Positions 1 to 8,007 of a stretch of 64,000 nt of DNA are shown in pieces (positions within the stretch are counted from its first letter, which is position 1; each line of letters starts with the position of its first letter). A program made the translations under genes and the position numbers. The notes under the pieces were generated by a model. That model saw only the letters and a program-made list of their open reading frames with translations. It was not told the origin of the DNA and made no database searches. The DNA comes from Halomonas organivorans (GTDB taxonomy: Bacteria > Pseudomonadota > Gammaproteobacteria > Pseudomonadales > Halomonadaceae). The stretch is taken from assembly GCF_014192055.1 (NCBI RefSeq), contig NZ_JACHXM010000007.1:62001-126000 (forward strand), in the 5' to 3' direction.

Positions 1-1
1 G

Positions 2-532
2 AAGGGACGCCCGATATTCTTCTGCAGCGCCTCCTTCCACGGTGAGGAAATGGGCCTCGATCACCAGCCGCAGATGCCCGACGTACCCGCTCCGGAAACG
101 CTCGACGAAGCCGACCTGAGCCTGCGCTTCCCCGGCCACCCCATCGAGTTTCGCCACGTGCTGGACGCCTCCGAGCCCGGACAGCCGGCACGCAAGCGGC
201 TGTGGTTTCGCCTGGCCGGGGAGCTCCCCGAGGATCCCGCGCTGCATCGCTACCTGCTGGCCTACAGCTCCGACTTCAACCTGCTGACCACCGGCCTGGT
301 GCCTCACGACATCGGCTTCGGAGATCCCGGCCTGCAGATTGCCAGCCTCGACCATGCCCTGTGGTTCCATCGCGATGTCCGCGTCAACGACTGGCTGCTC
401 TACGACATGGACAGCCCCTGGGCCGGCGGCGCCCGCGCCTTCACTCGCGGCAGTATCTACGATCGCCAGGGGCGCCTGGTGGCTTCCAGCGCCCAGGAGG
501 GACTGACGCGCCTGCGCGCTCCGCATCAGTGA
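2..532 (+). CDS. tesB: Acyl-CoA thioesterase II, C-terminal part (partial)
   Basis: Reading frame 2 is open from the left edge and gives 176 residues, the C-terminal part of a TesB-type acyl-CoA thioesterase of about 290 residues. TesB hydrolyses medium- to long-chain acyl-CoA to free fatty acid and CoA in the cytoplasm. Family features seen are the FFCSASFHGEE strand at the window edge, the linker rich in Pro, SLDHALWFHRDVRVNDWLLY in the second hot-dog domain, and the C-terminal GSIYDRQGRLVASSAQEGL. The internal ATG at position 50 is not the start because homology continues upstream of it. The true start lies left of the window. Family assignment is secure; substrate preference is not. Confidence 0.93.
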   Translation, partial: KGRPIFFCSASFHGEEMGLDHQPQMPDVPAPETLDEADLSLRFPGHPIEFRHVLDASEPGQPARKRLWFRLAGELPEDPALHRYLLAYSSDFNLLTTGLVPHDIGFGDPGLQIASLDHALWFHRDVRVNDWLLYDMDSPWAGGARAFTRGSIYDRQGRLVASSAQEGLTRLRAPHQ

Positions 533-572
533 AATAGCCCCCGCCGTCCTTGCGCGCCCCTGTCCGTGTCGT

Positions 573-589
573 CGCCGGGAAACCCGGCG
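573..589 (+). terminator. GC hairpin after tesB
   Basis: CGCCGGG-AAA-CCCGGCG forms a perfect 7 bp stem 40 bases after the tesB stop. There is no T-tract, so it may be a weak or Rho-assisted terminator or only a 3' stabilising hairpin. Confidence 0.4.
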
Positions 590-636
590 TCGTCACCGGA
601 ACACCGGCGACTAACGCCCTGCCTACCTTGAAAATA

Positions 637-663
637 GCGGCGACCTTTGCAGACGGTCGCCGC
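637..663 (+). other. Leader hairpin upstream of the DmdA-like gene
   Basis: GCGGCGACC and GGTCGCCGC form a 9 bp perfect stem around a 9-base loop, about 100 bases before the DmdA-like start. The 230-base gap between tesB and this gene holds this hairpin and the tesB hairpin. I saw no recognisable riboswitch. It could be leader-mRNA structure or part of termination. Confidence 0.35.
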
Positions 664-764
664 CGCGCGGGTCAGGATCGAGGGTGCCTCGTCGACGGTC
701 CCGAATGGCCGCCTATCGCCCCTCGCTGCCCCTATGGCAACGAACGGGCGAGGAGTGCCGAGCC

Positions 765-2084
765 ATGTCCCATCGAGCGAACGTGAACTACCAGGATTCC
801 ATCGACCAGAGCGACCGTCTGGTGCCGGTCAACCTGCGCCAGAGCGGCGACCCGGGCATCCAGATGCTGATCTCCAACCGCGTGCGCAAGTCGCCCTACT
901 GGCACCTCTCGGTCGAAGCCGGCTGCTGGAAGGCCACCGTCTACAACCGCATGTACCATCCACGCGCCTACGTGCGCCCCGAAGACGGCGGGGCCATGGA
1001 GGAATACCGCGCGCTGGTCAACGACGTCACCCTGTGGAACGTCGCCGTCGAGCGACCGATACGCGTCAAGGGGCCCGATGCCGAGGCCTTCTGCAACTAC
1101 GTCTGCACCCGCGACGTGACCCGGGTTCCGCCGATGATGGGACGTTACGTGGTGCTCTGCGACGAGCAGGGCCACGTGCTCAACGACCCGGTGATGCTGC
1201 GCGTGGCCGAGGACGAGTTCTGGTTCACCATCAGCGATTCCGACCTGGCCTACTGGTTCAAGGGCATCAATCACGGGCTGCGCTACGACGTGACCATCGA
1301 CGAGATCGACGTCAGCCCGCTGCAGGTGCAGGGCCCGAAGTCCGAGGACCTGATCGCCGACCTGGTCGGCGAAGCCGTGCGCGAGGTGCCCTACTACGGT
1401 CTGATGGCAGGCACCATCGAGGGGGCCGAGGTGCTGATTTCCCAGACCGGCTTCTCCGGCGAGAAGGGCTACGAGGTCTATGCCTTCGACTCCAGCCTGC
1501 ATGCCGAGACCGTCTGGAACGCCATCCTCGCCAAGGGCGAGAAATACGGCCTCAAGGTCATCGCCCCGGCCCACCACCGGCGCATCGCCGCCGGCATCCT
1601 CTCCTACGGCCAGGATCTGGATCACGAGACCAATCCCTTCCAGTGCAATCTCGGCCACATGGTCCCCAAGGCCAAGGAGGCGGACTATATCGGCCGCGAC
1701 GCCCTGGAGCGTACCCGCGAACTGGTCCAGCAAGGCACACCGCCCTTCACCCACCAACTGGTGGGGCTCAAGCTCGGCGGTCGCCCCATCGAGGACTATG
1801 CGCCGGATTTCTGGCTGGTCGGCCCGGATGCCGATAGCGCCCCCAGCGGATGGATCACCTCGCCCTGGTACTCCCCCGAGCTCGGCACCAACATCGCCAT
1901 GGCCTACGTGCCGGTGGCGTCGGCGGTGGTCGGGACCGTGCTGGTGGCCTGGCTGCCCGACGAGTTCCTCGACATCCCCGGCCAGCCGGTCGACGCCGTG
2001 GTCTGCGAGATGCCATTCCGCGCCTCGGTGAATCCCAGCTCCCGGGAACGCGCCAAGGCGGCAGGACGCGACTACGCCTACTGA
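765..2084 (+). CDS. DmdA-like aminomethyltransferase-family protein (tetrahydrofolate-dependent demethylase)
   Basis: This 439-residue protein belongs to the GcvT/aminomethyltransferase fold. Its pattern is closest to dimethylsulfoniopropionate demethylase DmdA: RVRKSPYWHLSVEAG near residue 35, LWNVAVERPIRVKGPDA, the DPVMLR...DSDLAYW segment, DVSPLQVQGPKS, SGEKGYEVY and GILSYGQDLDHETNPFQC. DmdA moves the S-methyl group of DMSP to tetrahydrofolate. Related clades demethylate other substrates, so DMSP is an inference. The start at 765 has GAGGAG about 8 bases upstream; the frame extends further up but without homology or a ribosome site. It is followed by the tRNA-Thr terminator region. No cobalamin or glycine-cleavage partners adjoin it. 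Confidence 0.75.
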   Translation: MSHRANVNYQDSIDQSDRLVPVNLRQSGDPGIQMLISNRVRKSPYWHLSVEAGCWKATVYNRMYHPRAYVRPEDGGAMEEYRALVNDVTLWNVAVERPIRVKGPDAEAFCNYVCTRDVTRVPPMMGRYVVLCDEQGHVLNDPVMLRVAEDEFWFTISDSDLAYWFKGINHGLRYDVTIDEIDVSPLQVQGPKSEDLIADLVGEAVREVPYYGLMAGTIEGAEVLISQTGFSGEKGYEVYAFDSSLHAETVWNAILAKGEKYGLKVIAPAHHRRIAAGILSYGQDLDHETNPFQCNLGHMVPKAKEADYIGRDALERTRELVQQGTPPFTHQLVGLKLGGRPIEDYAPDFWLVGPDADSAPSGWITSPWYSPELGTNIAMAYVPVASAVVGTVLVAWLPDEFLDIPGQPVDAVVCEMPFRASVNPSSRERAKAAGRDYAY

Positions 2085-2104
2085 CGCGCCCGCGCTCACG
2101 ACAC

Positions 2105-2132
2105 AAAAAACCGCCACCCGTTCGGGTGGCGG
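2105..2132 (-). terminator. Rho-independent terminator of tRNA-Thr
   Basis: CCGCCACCC-GTTC-GGGTGGCGG is a 9 bp stem with a tetraloop. Read on the minus strand it ends in six T (complement of 2105-2110), a classic intrinsic terminator just downstream of the tRNA. It may also stop the convergent DmdA-like transcript. Confidence 0.85.
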
Positions 2133-2144
2133 TCTTCGTGTGCC

Positions 2145-2220
2145 TGGTGCCGGTGAGTGGACTCGAACCACCGACCTACGCATTACGAGTGCGTTGCTCT
2201 ACCAGCTGAGCTACACCGGC
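2145..2220 (-). tRNA. tRNA-Thr (anticodon CGT)
   Basis: The minus strand folds as a 76-nt tRNA with encoded CCA. The acceptor stem is GCCGGTG/CACCGGC, the D arm has AGCTCAGCTGGTAGAGC, the anticodon loop is CTCGTAA between ACGCA and TGCGT, and the T arm contains GGTTCGAGTCC. Anticodon CGT reads threonine codon ACG. A promoter lies upstream and an intrinsic terminator downstream, so it is a single-gene unit. Confidence 0.95.
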
Positions 2221-2229
2221 GTGCCGAGC

Positions 2230-2258
2230 ATCATACGACCCGGTCGCCAGGCTGCCAA
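2230..2258 (-). promoter_or_regulatory. Sigma-70-type promoter of tRNA-Thr
   Basis: On the minus strand TTGGCA (2253-2258) and TATGAT (2230-2235) are separated by exactly 17 bases and sit about 10 bases before the tRNA 5' end. The sequence between the hexamers and the tRNA is GC-rich, as expected for a stable-RNA discriminator. Confidence 0.75.
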
Positions 2259-2491
2259 GGGCACCTCGGCGGCCGATGTTCCACAGACGCGGTATCAGAC
2301 CGTCATGTCGACGTCGTATGGGCGGGAGCGGCGAGGACAGGTGTCGCTCCATGGGAAGAGAGGGACGTCGGGAGCAGAAATGCGACGTTTCTCGACGCGG
2401 CCATCAGGCGGCTACCGGGCAGCCCGCGGGACGCGGCCCGACGGGCGCGAGATGCGCACGCCAGGCTCAGGCGCCATGCACTACGGGAGCA

Positions 2492-2620
2492 TCAGATGTA
2501 GGCGTAGGGCATCCGAGCCTGGAAACCGCGGTAGGCGCTTTCGGTCATCACTTCCAGTACACGATAGGCACCCTTGCCGATACGCTTGAGCAGGGAGGGA
2601 CGGGCGGTTGAAGTCGTCAT
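2492..2620 (-). CDS. Small 42-residue basic/amphipathic protein, unknown
   Basis: A 42-codon frame on the minus strand, too short for usual gene calling, starts at 2620 and encodes a peptide beginning MTTSTARPSLLKRIGKG and ending ARMPYAYI. It is rich in Lys/Arg in its first half and could form an amphipathic helix; there is no clear membrane segment. Support for it being real: codon use like its neighbours, a TATAAT box 35 bases upstream and a palindromic operator over the upstream promoter. The ribosome site is weak (GAGAT). I do not recognise a family. Roughly 230 bases between this stop and the tRNA promoter hold nothing I can identify. Confidence 0.5.
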   Translation of the reverse strand: MTTSTARPSLLKRIGKGAYRVLEVMTESAYRGFQARMPYAYI

Positions 2621-2654
2621 GGGATCTCATGCCTGTGTCGATGAGTGTCGAGGC

Positions 2655-2686
2655 ATTATACCTTAGTCGTTAGACGTTAGTCTAAC
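2655..2686 (-). promoter_or_regulatory. Promoter with palindromic operator for the 42-residue gene
   Basis: On the minus strand TATAAT (2655-2660) is preceded by the inverted repeat GTTAGAC-GTTA-GTCTAAC (2669-2686). The palindrome covers the -35 position, as repressor sites often do. The binding protein is not identifiable from this window. Confidence 0.55.
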
Positions 2687-2728
2687 ATCATCTCCCCTTC
2701 CTGCACGCCTCAGGTCTTCTACGGGTGC

Positions 2729-2750
2729 CACGCCAACGATCGTTGGCGTG
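2729..2750 (-). terminator. Perfect 22 bp palindrome after the salicylate hydroxylase gene
   Basis: CACGCCAACGA/TCGTTGGCGTG is a perfect 11 bp inverted repeat lying 16 bases past the stop of the salicylate hydroxylase gene on the minus strand. It has no loop spacer and no T-run, so it could be a terminator stem or a protein site. Confidence 0.5.
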
Positions 2751-2765
2751 ACAGTCAGGTCCGTA

Positions 2766-4121
2766 TCAGGTCGTCGGCAGCTCCGTATCCCCCGCCACGG
2801 CGACTGCCGGCGTCGGCCACTTCAGCCGGCGACGCGCCAAGGCCACATCGTCACGTGGATCATGCTGCCAGAGCCAGTCGAAGCGTCGCTCCAGGTCCGC
2901 CGCCAGGCGCGCTTCGTCGGCGCCGATGCCATCGCCACGGCATTCGTAGACATCCCCGGCTTCCCGAGACGTGGCCTGCACTCGGCGGGTACGCGCATGA
3001 CGCGCCGCCTCGAAGGCCGCCAGCACCGCCGCGACATTGTTACGCTCGGCGTGCGGGTCGCTCAGCAGGCCGGCCAGCACGTAGGCATCCTCCAGTGCCT
3101 GGCCGGCCCCGGCGCCCTGGTGGGGCAACATCGCATGCGCGGCATCGCCCACGATCAGCACCCGGTCGCGGGCGTAGCGCGGCAGTTCGGGCAGCTCGTG
3201 CAGGGCCCAGCGGGTCGGCTGATCGATGCAGCCAAGAATCGCCTTGGATGCGGCGCCCCAGCCGGGGAAGTCCTCGAGCATCGCCTGCTGACTCACTTCC
3301 ACGACCCAGGGCGCACCCTCCGGCAGTTGGGGCTCCGGGCACGACCGGTCGGTGACGAACGCCACTACATTGATCAGTGCCGCCTGCTTCACCGGGAAGG
3401 TCAGGATATGGCGATCGGTGCCCAGGTACATCTGCGGCACCACGGCCAGCCGCTCGTCACAGCCCGCCTCTTGCAGCGCCCGGCGCAGGCGCTCGACGGG
3501 AACCAGCCCGCGATAGGCCTGGGTGCCGCTCCAGCGCGGCCCGACCTCGCCGAAGTCCGCCACGGGCAGCACATGCTCGCGCACCGCCGACTTGATGCCA
3601 TCGAAGCCGATCAGCAGGTCACCCCGGAACTCGCTGCCATCGGCAAAGCTCACGCTGATGCCCTCGGCATCCTGAACCACGGCCTGGCAGCGCTTGCCGA
3701 AATGGGCGATGCCCGCGGGCAGGTGGGCAACGATGGCATCCAGGAAGTCCGCGCGATGGACCGAGGACTGGCCACAGCCCGGGGCCAATGAGGCGGTCAA
3801 ATAGGCCTCGTCCCGACCTCGTCGCCACTCGAACCAGACATCCTCGCAGGGCGCCGGGGAGGCGTCGGCGATGCGTCGATAGGCGGCTTCCAGGCCCAGC
3901 AGCGAAATGGCCCGTACGGCATTGGGTCCGAAGGAAACCCCGGCGCCGATCTCCGAGAAACGCTCGGCGGCCTCGAACAGATGAACCTCCAGGTCCGAAC
4001 GTCGGGAGAGAGCGACGGCGAGGGCCACGCCTCCGATGCCGCCGCCGACGATACCGATGCGCAGACGGGCTTGGCGGGGCTGCCGAGTGTCGGGCTGAGC
4101 GGGGGTCTTGTGGGTCGGCAT
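2766..4121 (-). CDS. nahG: Salicylate 1-monooxygenase (FAD-dependent)
   Basis: This 451-residue flavoprotein hydroxylates and decarboxylates salicylate to catechol with NADH and O2 in the cytoplasm. It shows the FAD-binding IGIVGGGIGGVALA near residue 23, the family-typical GAGVSFGPNAVRAI, the GQSSVHRADFLDA segment, the DLLIGFDGIKS motif and GDAAHAMLPHQGAGAGQALE for flavin/ribityl contact. Similarity to NahG runs end to end. The ATG at 4121 has AGGAG 8 bases upstream; a GTG three codons earlier overlaps that site and is less likely. It diverges from a NahR-like activator with a shared inverted repeat between them, and its product feeds CatA encoded nearby. Confidence 0.92.
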   Translation of the reverse strand: MPTHKTPAQPDTRQPRQARLRIGIVGGGIGGVALAVALSRRSDLEVHLFEAAERFSEIGAGVSFGPNAVRAISLLGLEAAYRRIADASPAPCEDVWFEWRRGRDEAYLTASLAPGCGQSSVHRADFLDAIVAHLPAGIAHFGKRCQAVVQDAEGISVSFADGSEFRGDLLIGFDGIKSAVREHVLPVADFGEVGPRWSGTQAYRGLVPVERLRRALQEAGCDERLAVVPQMYLGTDRHILTFPVKQAALINVVAFVTDRSCPEPQLPEGAPWVVEVSQQAMLEDFPGWGAASKAILGCIDQPTRWALHELPELPRYARDRVLIVGDAAHAMLPHQGAGAGQALEDAYVLAGLLSDPHAERNNVAAVLAAFEAARHARTRRVQATSREAGDVYECRGDGIGADEARLAADLERRFDWLWQHDPRDDVALARRRLKWPTPAVAVAGDTELPTT

Positions 4122-4203
4122 GATAGTCACTCCTGTCAGGGGATGGATGGTCTCCCATCACGCTAGGCGCCTACCGATATGACTCACAACGAAGCCACCT
4201 TCA

Positions 4204-4235
4204 TGTCGTGAATAAACAGGGTTAATATCACGACA
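4204..4235. promoter_or_regulatory. Inverted repeat operator between nahG and nahR-like genes
   Basis: TGTCGTGA (4204-4211) and TCACGACA (4228-4235) are perfect 8 bp inverted arms 16 bases apart in the 224-base divergent intergenic region. On the minus strand the sequence includes ATTCACGAC, like the published NahR half-site ATTCACGCT. It is the likely salicylate-dependent activation site for nahG. Confidence 0.7.
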
Positions 4236-4345
4236 AACCAGTTGCTTAGCGACCAATCTCACGCTCCCTTATCGACCATGGTCTAGGGCGATCGACGCTT
4301 CGGCGTTGCCCTCCTGTCGCTGCCCCTCCCGGAGACGAAGCCATC

Positions 4346-5254
4346 ATGCGCAAGCTGTCGGAAATCGATACCAATCTGCTGGTGGTGTTCGACCTTCTCT
4401 ATCAGCGCCGCAACACCCAGAGGGTCGCCGAACAGCTCGGCCTGACCCAGCCGGCGATCAGTCATGCCCTGAAACGGCTGCGCAAGCTGCTGGGCGACCA
4501 GCTCTTCGAGCGCACCTCGCGAGGCCTGATGCCCACGCCCTATGCCACGCGCATCCATGAACCGATCGCCCAGGCCCTTGCCGGGCTGCAGGAGGCGCTC
4601 AACCTGAGCCAAGACTTCGATCCCGCGACCAGCCGGCGCAGCTTCCAGGTCGCCATGAGCGATATCGGCGAGATCTACTTCCTTCCCCGGCTGATGTCAC
4701 GGCTGGCGGCACTGGCTCCGCACGTCTCGCTCTGCACCGTGCGCAGCGAGCTCGGCGACCTGCCGCACGACATGGAGGAAGGACACATCGATCTGGCGGT
4801 GGGCCTGATCCCGCAACTGGGAGCTGGCTTCTACCAGCAGCGGCTATTCGTGCAGCGTTACGTCTGCCTGATGAGAGAGGATCATCCCCTGGCGCAGCGC
4901 GCATTCTCCATGGAGGACTTCACCGCGGCCCGGCACATCGTGGTGGAGGCCAAGGGCACCGGTCACGGCCGGGTCGAGGAACTGCTGGCCAAGGCCGGCA
5001 TCGCCCGTCCGGTGCGACTTCAGCTGCCGCACTTCGTGGCCGTGCCCTATATCGTCAGCGGCACCGACCTGATCGTCACCGTCACCGACAAGCTGGCCGA
5101 GGCCACCGCGCACCGCTTCGGGCTGCACGCCATGCCGCATCCCATGGCGCTGCCCGAGGTGCCGATCAACCTGTTCTGGCACCGGCGCTTCCACCAGGAC
5201 GCCGGCAATCGCTGGCTACGGCGCTTGATCCACGAGATGTTCGCGGAGGGATGA
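4346..5254 (+). CDS. nahR: LysR-type regulator, NahR/SalR-like (salicylate-responsive)
   Basis: A 302-residue LysR protein with an N-terminal winged helix (residues about 5-65, LTQPAISHALKRLRKLLGDQLFERTSRG) and an effector domain matching NahR along its length, including FQVAMSDIGEIYFLPRLMSRL, the GHIDLAVGLIPQL segment, GTGHGRVEELLAKAGI and the INLFWHRRFHQDAGNRWLR end. NahR activates naphthalene/salicylate degradation genes on binding salicylate. Divergent placement next to a salicylate hydroxylase gene supports the same effector. GGAGA lies about 10 bases before the start. Converges with benE. Confidence 0.88.
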   Translation: MRKLSEIDTNLLVVFDLLYQRRNTQRVAEQLGLTQPAISHALKRLRKLLGDQLFERTSRGLMPTPYATRIHEPIAQALAGLQEALNLSQDFDPATSRRSFQVAMSDIGEIYFLPRLMSRLAALAPHVSLCTVRSELGDLPHDMEEGHIDLAVGLIPQLGAGFYQQRLFVQRYVCLMREDHPLAQRAFSMEDFTAARHIVVEAKGTGHGRVEELLAKAGIARPVRLQLPHFVAVPYIVSGTDLIVTVTDKLAEATAHRFGLHAMPHPMALPEVPINLFWHRRFHQDAGNRWLRRLIHEMFAEG

Positions 5255-5295
5255 CGGTCCGGCGGTCCGGCGCTCCGGCACGGTTTCCTCGGCGC

Positions 5296-6501
5296 TCAGC
5301 GAGCGCCGTCGGACGCCCGTTCCTCTGCCTTCTTGCCGGCGAAGCGGCGATGCAAGAGGTTGTAGGCGATGGCGCCGACCACCACGCCCCAGAAGGCCGA
5401 CCCCAGGCCCAGGAAACTCACCCCGGAGGCCGTGGCCAGGAAGGTGATCACCGAGGCCTCCAGGTGATCCTTCTGGGCGGTGAAGGCGCTGACGTTGCTG
5501 GCGATGGCGCCGATCAGCGCCAGGCCCGCCAGCACCGCCACGAACTCGCCGGGCAGCGAGGTGAACAGCAGCACGATGGTGCCGGCGAAGGTGCCGCCGA
5601 CCAGGTAGAAGAGGCCGTTGGCGATCCCCGCCACGTAGCGCTTGTCGCGGTCAGGATGGGCATCCTCGCCGGTGCAGATCGCCGCGGTGATCGCCGCGAT
5701 CACCGTGGTGATACCGCCGAAGCAGGCAGTGGCCAGCGACGTCAGGCTGGCCACGGTGACGATCGGCCGGGCCGGCGTGTTGTAGCCGGAGGTGCGCAGG
5801 ATCGCCATGCCCGGCAGGAACTGCCCGGTGAGGCTGACCAGTACCAGCGGGATGGCCAGGCCGAGCGTGCCCTGCCAGGTCCACTCGGGCGCGATGAAGG
5901 TCGGCGAGGCTAGCTGCAGGGTCACGCCCTCGAGGCTCGCGCCTTCCAGGACCACTGCCAGGCCGACGCCGACGACCAACAGCCACACCAGGCAGTAGCG
6001 CGGCGTCAGGCGCTTGAACACCAGGTAGGCCAGCAGCATGCCAATCATCAGCGCCGGCACCGTGGCCAGCGACTCGAAGACGCCGACCCCGAACTGGAAC
6101 AGGATGCCCGCCATCATGGCGCTGGCGATGCCGGGCGGGATCAGCTGTATGATGCGGTCGAAGGAGCCGGTCACGCCGATCACCAGGATCACCGCCGCCG
6201 CGGTGAGGTAGGCGCCCACCGCCTCGCCGAGCGACAGCTCGGGAAACAGCGTCACCAGTAGCGCCGTGCCCGGTGCCGACCAGGCGGTGACCACCGGCAC
6301 CTTGAGCCACAGGCTGAGGCCGATGCCGGACACGGCGGCCCCCATGGAGATCGCCCAGACCCATGACGTCATCATCGCCGGCGAGATCTCGGCGCTCTGG
6401 GCAGCCTGGAAGAAGATGGCCAGCGGGCCGGCATAGGAGACCAGCACCGCCACGAAGCCGGCAGTGACGGCGGGGATCGACCAGTCCTTGAAGCGTCGCA
6501 T
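5296..6501 (-). CDS. benE: Benzoate/H+ symporter BenE
   Basis: A 401-residue inner-membrane protein with about 12 hydrophobic segments, matching the BenE family: VTAGFVAVLVSYAGPLAIF at the N terminus, SAPGTALLVT near residue 75, the conserved TAAICTGEDAHPDRDKRY loop and the LGLGSAFWGVVVG end. BenE imports benzoate with protons. The start has AAGGA 7 bases upstream. An intrinsic terminator separates it from the next transporter upstream, so it may be read from its own promoter rather than with benABCD. The C-terminal tail (HRRFAGKKAEERASDGAR) is cytosolic and charged. Confidence 0.9.
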   Translation of the reverse strand: MRRFKDWSIPAVTAGFVAVLVSYAGPLAIFFQAAQSAEISPAMMTSWVWAISMGAAVSGIGLSLWLKVPVVTAWSAPGTALLVTLFPELSLGEAVGAYLTAAAVILVIGVTGSFDRIIQLIPPGIASAMMAGILFQFGVGVFESLATVPALMIGMLLAYLVFKRLTPRYCLVWLLVVGVGLAVVLEGASLEGVTLQLASPTFIAPEWTWQGTLGLAIPLVLVSLTGQFLPGMAILRTSGYNTPARPIVTVASLTSLATACFGGITTVIAAITAAICTGEDAHPDRDKRYVAGIANGLFYLVGGTFAGTIVLLFTSLPGEFVAVLAGLALIGAIASNVSAFTAQKDHLEASVITFLATASGVSFLGLGSAFWGVVVGAIAYNLLHRRFAGKKAEERASDGAR

Positions 6502-6550
6502 GGCGAGTTCCTTGGGCAGGGGGGCGGTGGCGCCGGGCCGGCGACACCAC

Positions 6551-6590
6551 GAAAAGAAAAAAGGCCCGTGCTGACAGACAACGACGGGCC
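6551..6590 (-). terminator. Strong intrinsic terminator between the two BenE-family genes
   Basis: GGCCCGT (6563-6569) pairs with ACGGGCC (6584-6590); on the minus strand the stem is followed by a T-rich run, complement of GAAAAGAAAAAA at 6551-6562. It should end transcripts arriving from the gene at 6636-7874. Confidence 0.8.
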
Positions 6591-6635
6591 AACGGAGGAT
6601 AACCTGAGCAGCGCCTATCGCGCGAAGGCCTGCCG

Positions 6636-7874
6636 TCAGGCGCTGGGCTCGTGGGCGACCCGGCGAATGAATTCGAAGTCCTTGGTCTCGAAGAGCAGCG
6701 AGACGAACACCCCCAGCACCAGGGCCCAGAAGGAGGAGCCGATGCCCAGGATCTGCAGCCCGGAGGCGGCGATCAAGAAGGAGAACAGTCCGCCCATCTC
6801 ATGCTTGCCGGAGAAGGTCATGTGCATCGCCGAGGTGATCACCCGCAGCAGGGCCAGCCCGGCGACGATGGCGATGAAGTAGCCCGGCATGGCCTCGATC
6901 AGGCTGACCACGTAGCCGTAGAAGGGCGCGCCGACCACGAAGATGGCCCCGGCGATCACCGCCGCCACCCAGCGCTTGTCAGGCTTGCCGGCCTCGGGCG
7001 ACGAGCAGATACCGGTCATCGGCGCGGCGATGCAGGTGCTGTGCAGGTTGAAGAAGGCCGAGATCATGGTGCCGAAGCCGCCCACGGCGGTGATGGCGTT
7101 GGCCGGCACTTCCTTGTAGCCCATGCCCTTGACCAGGCCCACGCCGGCGGGGGTCTCCATGCCGATCAGGATCAGTGCCAGCGGCAAGCCGTAGGCCAGG
7201 AAGGCCTCCAGGGTGAACTCGGGAACGATGAACTCGGGGAAGGTCACCGAGAACTCGATGCCCGAGAGATCGACGCCGGCATAGGCCATGTAGGCAATAC
7301 CGGCCAGCATGGCCACGATCAGCGGCGGCACCCGGCGCAGGAAGCGCGCCGCCAGGAAGAAGGCCAGGATCATGATCGCCGCCGGCAGGATGGCGTGTTC
7401 CAGGGGAGCGACCATGTTGAGGCCGAACTTGAGCAGGATGCCGCCGACCATGCCCATCACGATCGGCATGGGAATCAGCTTCATGACGATGCCCATCACC
7501 CCGGCCAATCCCGCCACCAGCGAGATGGCGCCGGCGATCAGCGATGCGCCGAGCGCCGCCTCCACGCCCACCACGGGGATGATCGCGGCGAACAGCAGGG
7601 CCCCGGGAATGGAGTTGGCCATCGGCAGCGGCAGCCGATAGTAGGCGGGCATGAACAGCCCGAATAAACCGTTGATCATCAGATAGCTGATGACCCAGAT
7701 CATGATGAAGTGGGGGTCGAGCCCCGCGGCGGTGCCGGCGCTGATATGGATCACGCCGGCGCTGAGGCCGAAGATGCCGGCCACGAAGCCCGCACTGACG
7801 TTGTCGACGTTGAGGTCGCGGATGAAGTCAGCTGGCGCATGCCGCAGGCTGACCCCCTTCTCGATATGTTTCAT
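6636..7874 (-). CDS. Second BenE-family (benzoate/H+ symporter-like) transporter
   Basis: A 412-residue polytopic membrane protein of the BenE/benzoate symporter family but clearly divergent from its neighbour at 5296-6501. It has about 12 membrane segments, ANSIPGALLFAAIIPVVGV near residue 85, the ICSSPEAGKPDKRW loop equivalent to the family HPDPDKRW motif, and LQILGIGSSFWALVLG at the end. GGAG lies 7 bases before the ATG. It lies downstream of benD after a 259-base gap containing a large inverted repeat. Substrate could be benzoate, salicylate or another aromatic acid; the context of two catechol-forming routes makes a salicylate or substituted-benzoate role attractive but unproven. Confidence 0.82.
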   Translation of the reverse strand: MKHIEKGVSLRHAPADFIRDLNVDNVSAGFVAGIFGLSAGVIHISAGTAAGLDPHFIMIWVISYLMINGLFGLFMPAYYRLPLPMANSIPGALLFAAIIPVVGVEAALGASLIAGAISLVAGLAGVMGIVMKLIPMPIVMGMVGGILLKFGLNMVAPLEHAILPAAIMILAFFLAARFLRRVPPLIVAMLAGIAYMAYAGVDLSGIEFSVTFPEFIVPEFTLEAFLAYGLPLALILIGMETPAGVGLVKGMGYKEVPANAITAVGGFGTMISAFFNLHSTCIAAPMTGICSSPEAGKPDKRWVAAVIAGAIFVVGAPFYGYVVSLIEAMPGYFIAIVAGLALLRVITSAMHMTFSGKHEMGGLFSFLIAASGLQILGIGSSFWALVLGVFVSLLFETKDFEFIRRVAHEPSA

Positions 7875-8007
7875 GCTGTACTCCAGGTGTTGTTGTCATT
7901 GGTATCAGGGGCTTGCTGTCGAAGGCCGCCCCTGTCGGGACGGCGTTTCGCTTTGCTGGCGCTATGGCGTTAACGGGTTGGCCACGACGGAAAAGTCGCC
8001 GAGCGAA

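Noticed and set aside
565-760. Possible glycine or other riboswitch before the DmdA-like gene
   Set aside because: Only simple hairpins were seen; no conserved riboswitch core was recognised.
732-2183. A 483-codon minus-strand frame over the DmdA-like gene
   Set aside because: Runs into the tRNA and terminator, has no start signals and no motif.
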